Origin: Trissonchulus latispiculum
Lineage: Eukaryota; Nematoda; Enoplea; Enoplida; Ironidae
Assembly: GCA_030248195.1 (NCBI GenBank)
Contig: JASAND010010729.1
Span: forward strand, 26,179-90,178
DNA: 64,000 nucleotides
Reading direction: 5' to 3'
The translations under genes and the position numbers were made by a program. Shown in pieces: positions 47,301-59,862 of this stretch. Numbering within the stretch: the first letter of the stretch is position 1; every line of letters starts with the position of its first letter. The notes beneath the pieces are model-generated. The model was not told where the DNA came from. It saw only the letters and a list, made by a program, of their open reading frames with translations, and did no database searches.

Positions 47301-50300
47301 ACCTATACGCATAATATTTTATACCGGAGCCTGCTTTAATTGCAGACTGGCCTACATTTTATAGCCAAGTCTGCATTTTATATCAGGGTCTGCAAAGTAC
47401 GTAAGTCTGCTCAAAATTAAAGAACCACAAAACAAAACAAAGATTAGTGTGGACTATATTAATAGAATTATGACAGTTAAATTGTAGGCTGTTGTGGTAT
47501 AGAAATAAGAAGTGCAAGAGCATTGTGCCAGATTACATAAGTGCATCGTTTTCATATACGGACCGCCTTGTTATGCCCGACTGACCTGATTGTGGGACTC
47601 ATCAGGGGCTTACAATGCAAGGGTCTGCAAGTCTGCTCAAAAGTCTGCATTTTATACCCAAGTGCTTTTTATACTCCGGTCTAAGATGTAGAAGTAGTAG
47701 AAGAGTATAGGTTCTAGCTTAAGACTCATAGGTTAAGTTAAGGTTAAGTTGGCACGAGAAATTAATGTAGGAATAGCTAGCTAATAATGGGTAATATATA
47801 AATTGAGAATTCGTTAGTCGGCGTATACATTTTAGTATTCGAGTCTACAGCCGCAGTATATATGAAAGAACCAAAAGAGACTATCCGAGACTGTTTTATA
47901 TTTCCCCGAGTCTGCAAAGCTGCACTGAAGTGCATTTTATAGCGGAGTCTGCAAATTTGGACTAAAGTCTGCATTTTATACCCGAGTCTGCAAGTCTGCA
48001 ATGAAGTCTGCTTTTTATACCCGAGTCTGCAAGTCTGCACTAAAGTCTGCTTTTTATACCCGAGTCTGCATGTCTGCACTAAAGTCTGCTTTTTATACCC
48101 GAGTCTGCAAGTCTGCAATGAAGTCTGCATTTTATACCTTTAGTAAAGTCTGCGTCTGCTTTTTATACCCGAGTCTGCGTCTGCACTAAAGTCTGCGTTT
48201 TATACCCCAGTCTGCTGGTCTGCGTCTGCGTCTGCGTCTGCGTTTTATACTGGCCCCAAAATACACAGCCAAATTTTCGAAAATTTTCGCAAAAAGAGCT
48301 CTGAAAAAATATATAGTTTTCAAGCCTTTCATATTTAAAATAGCTCTAGCTTTTAGCTGGCGGCTGCTGCCCCCGCCTCTTTCCAATCATTTAAAATGGT
48401 TTCCTGCATTGCGACATGATTATATATAGGTGTTGTATTGATTCTGCAAATACTTCTGCTTATCCAGTTGCGTACAAATTATTTACGTATATTTACGTAT
48501 ACAAATATTAAGATAGTATAGTACGAATATAGCTAATACATACGATTCAATATCGTTTCTTGTACATATCTTTCAAAATAAAAAGCAGTCTGTCTGCGCC
48601 AAAAAATATTCAAAACAAAAGCTTAAAGAATATATACACTTTTCAATGCGGTTTTGCCGACAGTTTTAAAAAATTTCTCAACTTCTGGGGAGCTCTGAAT
48701 CCCCAGACCCCCGCTATTCTGGATATCCTGGGCTTTTTTTACTGAGGGGGGGTGGGGGTGCCCCCACTCGACCCCTTCCCCCCACATTTTGGGGCTTCCC
48801 CCCACACTCACTGTAAGGTGTCCAGAAAATGCCAAAAATTTTCAAAAATTTAATTTCCGGCTTCGCCACAATTTTTTGGTCAAAAATCGTCTATTTTGGT
48901 ACTCAAACTCACTTTTTGAGTAATTTTTAGCATAGGTATAGCAATATATGTAGAAAACAGGCTATTTTTACTGCATTTTTGCCAATTTTAGATCACTTTG
49001 GATTTCCCCTCATTTTTTGGTCCCCCCCCCCCACTAGTGGGGGGCTACCCCCCCAATTCCCCACCCCCACTTTTTTCGCCTAGAAAAAGCCCAGATATCT
49101 ATTGGAGAATTGCTGTTTTCTGTCCATATTATGGAACCATCCCCAGCTGCAATTGAAGCTTCGAACCTTTTAGTAAGTAACCAGCATGTTTGTGAAAAAT
49201 TATTCCAACAAGTTGGAAAAATAAAGAAATCGGTTCAGTAGGCAAAGTTTACTCAGGAATTAGAATTTGACCTAGTTTTCCTAAATTCCTAGTTTTGACA
49301 CTTAATGGATCAATGATGATTAATGATTAATGGACTTTTTAGAATTTCCATGGTGAATTTTATTGCAATTTACAAAATTTCCTCAGGGTCTGGGGGATTC
49401 CGCCCCACCAGACTCCCCGTGTGGGTTCTTTCGGGACGTTAGACAAGTGCAGTTGGCAGAACTTTGGCTTGAATGATCCGAAAATAATATTGTAACAAGA
49501 AAATAACGTTTAAATCTATTTTATTTCGTAATATATATATCTGAAAAACAACATTTTTATATTTTACACAGCTTCAAACAAAAATAAACACTTAAATTTA
49601 AATTTATATACACAAGATTTACACAAGTCCGATTTTGAAAAAAGTTTTCAAGTTCATCGACAGTGCCTGTGTTAAAATATGTGCTAAAATATGTTAAAAT
49701 ATATATCAAAAACATTTTATATACGTATATTATTGCTTGATTTTATCATTCCTCGATAAAATAAGAACGGAGCACACAGATCTGCATCAATATCCAAATA
49801 TGTATGAGCTGATTAAGCGTGATAACACATCGAAGACAGATTATGCTGTGTCTGTGAAAACTCAGTTTCAAAAGCTTTCGCTGTGAAATCCATCTAAAGC
49901 TGTCTATGATAATTTATCACCACAAAATAGGCTTCAAAGTTCAAAGTTCGGGTTCACAAAATAGGGGGAATTCCCTATTCGGTGACAAAGCTGGTTTCTG
50001 TTTTTAGTTGCCGAGAAGATTCCCTATTCGGCGCACAAAGTTGATTTGTGTAATTTTAGTCGCCGAATACATCTCCTCTTCGGCGCACGAAGCTGGTTTT
50101 TGTCATTTTAGTCGCTGAGAATTGAGAAACGACATTTTTCCGCTTCAGCAGAATCACAATTGTAAAAAATCACAATAGCTGTGTATATAAGGCGAGGGTT
50201 TGTTTCAGTCTGTCGGTTGTTACGTTGAAGTAAGCCGTGTCGTGTTTGTATTTAGCAAAAACTATCGTGACTATCGTTATCCTACTGACTAGAACTGCCG

Positions 50301-53300
50301 TCTAGAACTCAGGCGAGACATTTCTACAAGCCAACTGCCGTAGAAGAGGCTTACAGTCTAAGATAGTACTACGTTATCTATAAACAAGTAGATAATACAT
50401 AATTCCCTGTCTGAAGTTGGGATGGGAGGCCGAACGGTTAACTGGACTAATAGCTAACCAAAAATCCTGATGGTAGCTAAACGATACTTACGCATCATAG
50501 TGACAACACACTGCTACACCTATTCTACCAAGTTGGTGGCCCGTTGAGGGCATTTCCATAGTTTCGCTTATTTTTCCGCTGCAGAGAAAAATCGTGTCAG
50601 AGAAGATACGTATATTATATTATACACAATGTATATAAGTAAAGCTAGCTATATACTGTAAACAGGCTGAATGAAAACGTTCTAGTTGGACTGAATGTAT
50701 ATTTGCTGATGCCTATTAATAGTCATTTTCAGAAGCTAATACACGGTGCGTCATCTTAGGCTGGAAGGCCACTGTTCATGGCCTTCTTAGAACTTTTTAG
50801 ACGGTGAAACATCTTAGGCAGGTCAACCAGCGCTTTGCAGTCACCTTGGATATGCAGTTCTATTACAACAGCTGCTCAGCTCACAAAGCTTAGAGGGGTC
50901 CTCCAATTACAAAAATTGTTCGCATCCCCATGGGCTTTCATTTGATACCAAATATGACAACTTCTGAAAATTTTGATTTTTGACCAATTATGACACCTAT
51001 CCTAGGGCGCCACAGGCCACTAGGCCCACTTTAGACGGGTTCTCCAATGACAAAAATTGTTTGCCTCCCCATGGGCTTTCATTTGATACCAAATATAACA
51101 ACTTTTGAAAATTTGGATTTTTGACCAATTAGGACCAATGTCCAGGGCGCCACAGGCCGCTATGTACATTTAGAGAGGTCCTTCAACGCAGGTTTTTTGT
51201 GCCTATTACAGTGCATATGCACACTTTTTCCCAAAATGCACACTCGAATTTAAAAATGCACACATAAATGCAGTCAAATTTTGCTTCCGCTAACCATATA
51301 TAGAATGCTTTAAAAAGTTTCCAAAGTGCTTTAAATTTTAAAAAAGCTCTAGCTTTTAGCTTGGGGGCTGCCACCCCCAGACCCCCGCTTTTTCTTATGA
51401 ACTATTTTTCGGTTACGGCAACGTCGCATAGAACTTTCTTTGTTTTATTCTTCTTTAATAAATCCACTAATTAATTATTTAAATATTTTTGCTTTAGGTT
51501 GGTTATAAATATTCTTACTGTGCTTTTCTTCATCGTCAAAAATAAACGGCTGGATTAAGCCAATTTCTCGGGTGTGGGTAAAACCCGGCCCCGGCTCCGG
51601 CCCCGGCCCCGGCGCACCTGGGTAAAACACGGCCCCGGCCCCGGCGCATGTGTTTGTTTTAGGTGGGTAAAATACGGCCCCGGCCCCGGCGCAGGGTAAA
51701 ACCCGGCCCCAATGTTTAGAAAACCCGGCGCAATTAAACACGTGCATATACGTGTGTATTATGCATGCAAATACAGAATCCATTGTATTTGCGTATAACT
51801 TACGATACTGCAAACAGTATATATAATCCCTCACAACAATGGAAAAGTATATGTACGCATTGTTTTGTTTTCATTATGATTTTTTTCACAGTTAAGTCAC
51901 GCAATTACATATTTATCTTGTACATTGGGTTTAGCGAAACATTTTGCATTTAATGAAATAAATGCATAGCAAAGGTTTTAAATTTATTTTTACCATATAT
52001 ACATCACGAAGTTTTAAAACAATATGAAACAATATTTAGAAACAATACGTACGTAATTAAAAAGTATTCAAGAAATTTTGCTGACATAGAAATAGACCAA
52101 ATAAAGAACATGACGATAAATTTAAATTTTAAAATTCAAAAATTATTAACTTGTAAAATTTACTATGGGGGGATAAGACATATATACCAAAATTTTCCAG
52201 TTCTCCTTGACGTCCCCTTTGGAAAACGTAAAACTTAAATGTTTTAAACTTTAGGAATGTCTTAGGAATTAATAATATTGGATAATTTTAAGCTTTTTAA
52301 TCAGTTCATACAAAATATACTTCATATATTTCAAAATTATTTATTTTCAGTTATATTATTTCAAAATTATAAGTACCAACCATGAATTAATACAAAATGG
52401 CTAGAAAAGGTTGCGTAACACACTGTAAAGTATATATAAAACTCAACTCAATACTCATAAACTAAATCTTAAATCTTTACACATATGCGTAATTACACAT
52501 ACACCTCTGTTATACTGCATAAGAATTTACACTGTAAGTGCGCCGGGCTAGTGCGCCGGGTTTTACCCACTTATTAAACTCTGCGTGCGCCGGACTGGGG
52601 CCGGGGCCGGGTTTTACCCATGTGCGCCGGGGCCGGGGCCGGAGCCGGGTTTTACCCAGACCCAATTTCTCTTAAAGTATTTCTTTACGTTTTCTTCCTC
52701 TACAACAGTTCGACGCGTACAATGCTAGCTCTCTTATTGCCGTTTGTTAATCTGTTAAAATGGTAAGAAATTGTTCAAAAAATTTCTTTCGTGTTCAAAA
52801 TTCCAAAAATTACAACTTCTGGGGGGCTCCGCCCCCAAGAACCCCCGGCGTCGACTTTCAATCTAATTTCTGCATTATATACGTATACAAATCTAAATTA
52901 TTACGTATACGTATTATATATATTAAATGGTTGCCCGCAGGACAGGGCTGAATTACACCAATACGTAATTACAGCTCGGATTTTGTCGTTACTTTGAAGA
53001 AATTCTTGAATTATATACATAAAATCATATAAGTAAATTTGGCAGCAAATTGACAATCCTATCTTGATATTATGTTCTTCACATTTTTGAACTTGTATAT
53101 ATATATATATATATAAATAGGTTCACAGAATTGCAGATGTCAAAACTCGACACCTATATACGTTAGTTTGTATATGTTACGTACAAAGTCCGCAGCCGTA
53201 CAATGTCAGCATTGTATGGCATTTTCGTACAATGTCAGCATTGTACGTACAATGCTGACATTGTACAGTCTTCTGCCGTACAAAGTCCGCATTGTACAGT

Positions 53301-56300
53301 CTTTGACTGTGTAAAGTCCGCCGTTACATAAAATTACCTTATTAGTATTCTAATATATAATCGATTTTTTCGATTCATAAGGTGGGCCCAAGGATCCAAG
53401 GGACACCGAAAAATTTTTTGTCTTCGATTTTGCTGAATAGTTGGATATATATAGGGTTTTCGGAGTCGCAGAACACTAACCTGAAGTCTGTTTTTCGATT
53501 CAGCTTTCCTTTGGTTCAGTATAAGCTTGCATCTTAAGCTTACATCTTTAGTTTGACTTTAACTTTGCAGTGTTCTGCGACCCCGTAAACCCCTTTATAC
53601 GACTTCACAGCAAAGTCGGAGACAAAAAATTCTTCGGTTTCACTTGGCCCCATTGCTAATAAAAAATTCTAATTTCGCGATTTCGAAAAATTTTGCGAAA
53701 ATTTCTGAGCTGGTTTGTTTGTTTTTGTTTCTTTGTTTTGTTTTAGTTTTAGTGATGTTTGTTTACAAATGTTTTAGTCACTGTACTGAGACAGAAATTA
53801 TTTTTGGTATCCTGCTGAAACTGAAATTTAGGTTACCGACTGAAACTAAAATGGGCTACTGAAACAACCCTAAGTTTAAATGACAATTTGTTCCTTCTGC
53901 CTACGGTTGCGTGATTTATACTGGGTTTTATTTAGTGGGAGCACTGGTGACACAATCCAGACAGGATACACGTTCCGCTGGAAAATGTTGCAAATTTTTC
54001 GGTTTCCCTTGGATCCTTGTCACCCTCCCCCTTACGAAAAAACTGAACATCGCGAAATCGAAAATTTTTGGAAAATTTTTGCGATATTTGAACTCAGCGT
54101 GATAGAAAGTATACCCGTACACAATTTTAACTTTTGGTCAAGTCAAGTCATGTGGTTTTAAAACTTTTTTAGTGAGGCAAGTGTAATCGAGACAAGATCC
54201 ACATTCCGCTAGAAAATGTTGCAAATTTTGGGAGAGGATTAATGTTAGATCTGCTAAGTAGTATTATCAACTTATTATGGTAATTTTGTGTAATTGCGGA
54301 CATTGCACAGCCAAAGACTGTTCACTGCGGACTTTGTACGGCAGAAGACTGTACAATGTCAGCATTGTACGTACAATGCTGACATTGTACGAAAATGCCA
54401 TACAATGCTGACATTGTACGGCTGCGGACTTTGTACGTAACATATATATAGTTCTGCATTTGCCTAAATATCAGTATACGTGTGTTAACCAGTTAAGATT
54501 TAAAATCGTCATCAAAACATCAACTAAAGCTTGGGATTCCAGTTGAAGTAAAAAATGCGTAGAACACAAAATTACGGCCAAAAATGTATGTTATAGTTCA
54601 AAATAAGCAATTTTTCAAAAATGCACACTATTTTTTAAAAATGCACAAAAATGCACACTTGTCCGCGACGAAAAAACCCTGCTTCATCGACAAAAATTTC
54701 ACCTCTGCAAGGGCTTTCATTTGATACCAAATTTGGAAAGTTTTCGAAAAATCTATATTGGACCGGTCCGGACCTTGGTCAGGGCAGATAGGTCCACTTC
54801 AGAGGGGTCCTTCAACGACAAAAATTGTTCACCTCATCAGTGGCTTTCATTTGACACCGAACTTAAGCCTATGCCTATGCTGGAGTACTTCTCTGGCCCA
54901 CCCCACAAACCGAATATGAAAGACCTACATGAAGCGTATATATATCTTTCTATAGAAGAAGCTAAAGTTGGGGAGTTGAGATACGGTTGGGCCCACCAGT
55001 ATCAGGGTACACCCCAGTCTCATGGGTAGGTCCTAGAGCGAAACTAATGGGTCTTTTACATTCAACATACAGGGGTCTATTCTAATACAAAACCACAGCC
55101 CATCACCTCCAATGTGTAGGGCTCCACAGCCCATAGGCCCAGACCCCCATTTTACACTAACTTTCGACCCCTGGCCAGGGCGCCACAGGTGACCGGCCGA
55201 CACCTAATATAGCCTAGTCGCATATTCACGTTAATACCTTCATACATGGACAACATGAGAGCCCGGCTTCGTTCGCTCCATTAAGTGGCTAACAAATTTT
55301 CGGACTTAGTTTTTTTCGGGGGTCATCTGGGGGGTCCGGGAACCGCGAAAAACGGGGTACTTTTTGTACAAAAAAAACCTGAAATAGTTGGGGTCTGAAG
55401 GCTCCTTCAACTTGTACTCCTGGGGGGAAAAGAGAAACGCGTCCTGCGCTGGGGTCAATTTTCATATCTCAAGATCTACCGCGCCGAACCGGCTGAAATT
55501 TTCACAGCATGTACCCCTGCCCACAGGCCCTTCATACAGAAGCCCTTTATACTACTCCAATGTCCAGATTTTACACATTCCGTCAAATTTTCCCTATTCT
55601 AGGGGGGCGCTATCGCGCTCCTCATAATACATTCACATGTGTGTAAATTCAGAATGTCTTGGTAGTTACACATTTTATTCTAAAAAATAGCAAAAATGTC
55701 TTGAGAGATGATTACGCTACACATACCCGTCGGCAAAAGCAGTCTATTCCTTATAAATTACTAAATACAAAGTTTTGGCCAGATGAGAATTCGCACTATT
55801 ATTGGGGAGGGACATTTTCCAGGTTTGGGTTAAAACTTCTGCAGTGCGAGAAAACTCAAAGCGAAGTTGCGAAATTTCGTGAGATCGTAGATTATTGGTG
55901 GTATTTTCTGAAGCATTCAGAGCTGCTGAGCCAAACATAAAAACACTGCCCAAAGGGATACAAGCAATTAAGGGAGAGTTAGTTTTCCGATTTTTTCCGC
56001 AGTTGCTGAGCAATTTCATCTCAAATTTGAGGATTCATAAGCTAAAAACATAGTAAATTCAAAAAGTTGTCACTTTTTGGGGTGTACCAATAAAATCTCT
56101 CGTTAAGCTAAATTAAAAAAATTAATTATAAGCTAACGTTAAACAATCTGGATAATCTATATATACGTCAAATATATAACTACTATATGTTACACCGAGT
56201 CATTGTGGAATTAAAATTTTCATTAAGACCTTTAAAAACATTTAATTAATTTTTAACGATTTAAAATTTTTGCTTGGTAGCAAATGTTAAATATTCAAAA

Positions 56301-59300
56301 AATAATGAAATTTCAAAAGCCTAAACTAAAATTTCAACTCCACAGTGACAAGTTTAATATTTTAACAGTATTAGTAATTTGAAGTAATTGTTCAAATTCA
56401 TAAACGTTTGTCGGGAGATTTTTCGGTATATACGCGTGAAAATGGATACCTTTTTGAATTTAATATGCTTAACACAAGAATGAGGTGAAATTACTAGACA
56501 ACCCTAAAATTTCAATTACGACTTATAAGAAGGATAATAAAGTACATGTACAATGCATGTAAAAATCCACGAAATCGGACTTTGGAGAAAATTGGAAAAA
56601 TAACCCCAGAAGAAGTTCACCACCCTTAACCACCCTATCCCATAACTAACTAATCATTATATTTAGCATTACTTCATATGAACCACAGTATGAACTTATA
56701 GAACAAGATTCGGCTAAAATATAGAAAAAACAAAATATATACCTGGAAATTAGTTTGCTGAGGCACCGTAGAATTTTCACTGTTTGTCGTATTTCCAGCA
56801 ATGCCACGTTCCCGCAGCAAATTGTCTAGGTAATCAATTAGTCGCAAATCAAAAGCATTCTTTAAACCAATTTTCTAGAACAAAAGATATCCGCCGCGAT
56901 ACACACTCGAAATATTTCGTATAGTCGTCATCAAAGAAATATATATATAGTGAAGGTCACTAGCGTAGCCAGAAAAAAATTTCGGAGGGGGGCAAATCAA
57001 AACTGCTCTGAAATTTCTACCGCAACTGAACCACTGGAGGAATAGGACTGAATATTTCAGCGGGTAAATGTTTTCGAAATATTTATTCACGCTGCTGCTA
57101 CTCATTAAAATTTTTTTTTTGCCTCCGATTTCGGGGGGGGGGCATGCCCCCCCTCGCCCCCCCCCCCTGGCTACGCGCTTGGTGAAGGTACAAATGAGAC
57201 AAATTCGCCTAAACGATAAAAGGCTGAAAAAATTAATGGATTAAAATCATATACTCTGCAATTTTTGGACACTTTCCCCTCTTCAAAAGCTTTCTATCTG
57301 CGTTTGCACACTGTTCAGGACTGTTCTCATAGTTGTCTACGGAACACGTTTTGCAGCACTGTTAGCGTGGCTAATCTCGTTGCAAGCCTGTAGACCCACC
57401 AGCAATTGCGCAATTCTGAATAGCCTGTACATTCTCAGTACAGACAACACTACGCCCCAATTTATTCCCCACGTTTTGGAAGTCCTCCCACTCACTAGAA
57501 ACATTACCAGGAAATGTCCGTTTTTAAGTGTTCCAGTTTTCAAATATTTGACATAGTACGCATACGCACGATTGGTAAAGAATCGCCTATTTTGGTCCTA
57601 AAAACTGAATTGTTGATCACTGAATTACGTATACGTATAGGAGAACAAGAAAAAATCGGCTAATTTAGTTGTAATTTAGCATTTAAAGTACTCTGAATCA
57701 ACCACTCTAATGGGCTGTCTTTTACACCTAAGATAAACCCAGGCAAGAATATTTGTTGAACTAAAGACTGTTGAAAGAATAATTTATCAGTGAAAATTTA
57801 ATAGCGCAAATAAAAGTAAAACTCTGCCCAAAGTACAGTACAAATCGTACGTTTTCGTTCAGCAATTTGATACACTTCGTGTAGTGGTCGGCAATTTCCG
57901 CATGGGAGACAGCGCCATATTTAGGTGCACTTTCTGGAACGTTTACCCTAAAAATATGTATGTTACGTAACAGAAAAACAAAACAAGTAGCACCACCACT
58001 GTTTGTTGAAGCTAGATAGAGGCGAAGTTAAAGTAGGGGTTTTTTAGGCAGAACTAAGGGGGGGGGGAGGGTAAGGGATGTCCTAAAAATGCCAAATTCT
58101 TAGGGTTTTTGTCAATATTTTCAATAATTTTCCTCCTCGCAGAAATTTTCTGGTCTAAAAAAATCTTCTATTTTATACTAAAACTTTACTTAAACAATTT
58201 TAAGCTGAGATGCACCGGGATCGCCACTACAAGGGCCGGGGCCTGGAAATTGGGGGTCCAAATAGAGAATTTTCAAAACTTTTCTTGAAAATTCAAATTT
58301 TGCAATAATTTCTGATATACAAACGTTACTATGATACTTGTTTTGACTCAAACCGGTGGGAAAACAAAAGATTTGCAACATCTCCTGTCTACGAAATTTC
58401 AAAAAATCGTCAAAATTCAAAAGATGGTCAAAAAATGGCAAAAATTTACAAAATGTTGTTAATTTTTTCCCCGGTGCATTCCTAATTTTAGGTTAGTTAT
58501 CCAGTTATGCGCCTATTCCAAACTTAAATTCAAGAAAATTTTTCTAAAGATTCTACAATTGAAATTTAAATTTTTCTGTCAATTTTTCAGAATATACATA
58601 CACTGCTAATTTACAGTCTAGCCAGCCACTGCCCTTGATTCCAAAAATATTTTCGGGGAAATTGTTGAAAAATATTTCAATGTTGAAATTTTTGCCAAAA
58701 TATGCTAATTTTTCATTACTTTGCAGGGGCTTATTCTAAGAATTTTTTCTTGAGGGATCATATAGGGCCGTCCAAAAGTCCGAGAGGCTAGCATGCACTG
58801 TATATAAGTTTATTTTTATCGCAAGAATAAGCAGATTTAGTGTTGAAAAGGGCAAAAATAGAGTAAAAATTTGGCCTTTTGAACGATTTTTCAGGGCAAA
58901 ACTTAGTAGCAAAATGGGGCAGGGGCATCCACTTTTTTCGAGGGGATGTGGGGGAGGCAGGGTGTTTATGGGAAGGGCCCCCTAGTAGAATAAGCCCTGC
59001 TTTGTCTCAAATATAAACGGATCTGTATGTAAATCCTTATCTTTTTTTCAGATGGGATATTATCCTATATAACAATTGCCTAATATGCCCTCTCATTGTA
59101 GCGTAGCGGTGTTCATCGAACAGCACTGGAACTATATTAAGTACGTTCGTGTCATTTAAGCATGCGACGAAAAGAGTGGAAGGTCGGACTCTTGCTCGGG
59201 TGGCGTGGCGAGCACTCAGATAGCATTTACGTATATATTCATGCAAAAAACGGATATAAAACAAGCTGGGCATAGATTGAGTCGCCCCACCATAAGTAGG

Positions 59301-59774
59301 AATGTTAGTATATACTTATGTAGTTGTCACAGCACAGTCATACCGAGTAGCAGCTTTCGTAGTCATGGGACTTCCATAGCCCAACAGCTTTCTGTCCACA
59401 ACCTAATAAACAGCGTTCATTATTAAACAGCATTTAAAAAGGATGTAAGATTAGTGAACAACAACAATGTATATATACAAGAACAAAAAGTGCTCCTTCG
59501 TCGCATGTAAAATACATATGAGTCTTCGTAGGCAGGTTGTACATAATCAGAAACTAGCCTGTAAAATACATATGAGTTCCGTAGGGAGGTTGTAAATTAA
59601 GGAAAACAAGTTGCAACCGCTTAACATATGAGCCTGTCCTACAACGAGGCTCATATTGGCGTATGTCATAACACGAATAATTTGCAGAGATATATTTTAC
59701 TTTTGTATAAATCCATGATGTATAAAGCTTTTCATTACAAATTATCCTTCACATAGCTTGTTCATCAGTCATTA

Positions 59775-59862
<88 letters not shown>

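Larger units (their letters stand above)
44864..48254. mobile_element. Foldback T with tandem arms of TATAAAATGCAGACT units
   Basis: Left arm (44864-45115) repeats GTATAAAATGCAGACTT and GCAGACTTGCAGACC every 30-40 bp. The right arms (47310-47410, 47630-47690, 47930-48250) carry the inverse AAGTCTGCATTTTATAC many times. The ends GGGGTATAAAATGC and GCGTTTTATAC...CCCC are roughly inverse. The interior holds U elements (45829-47056). No protein. Confidence 0.65.
51189..54681. mobile_element. hAT-like element BB, host of X and Y
   Basis: CAGGTTTTTTGTGCC at the left versus inverse CAGGGTTTTTTCGTCGC at the right; TSD CTTCAACG/CTTCATCG (51181-51188, 54682-54689). AAATGCACAC repeats lie inside both ends. 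Contains X and Y and a GC palindrome near 52815. No transposase. Confidence 0.75.
50865..54866. repeat. About 125-bp tandem units, split by a 3.5-kb insertion
   Basis: Units with ACAAAAATTGTT, GGGCTTTCATTTGATACC and AGGGCGCCACAGGCC run 50890-51188 and resume 54682-54866. The break is filled by element BB (51189-54681). Confidence 0.75.

Noticed and set aside
47777..48130. MQTSLQTCRLGYKKQTLVQ repeat protein
   Set aside because: Translation of tandem GTCTGC...TTTTTATAC units.
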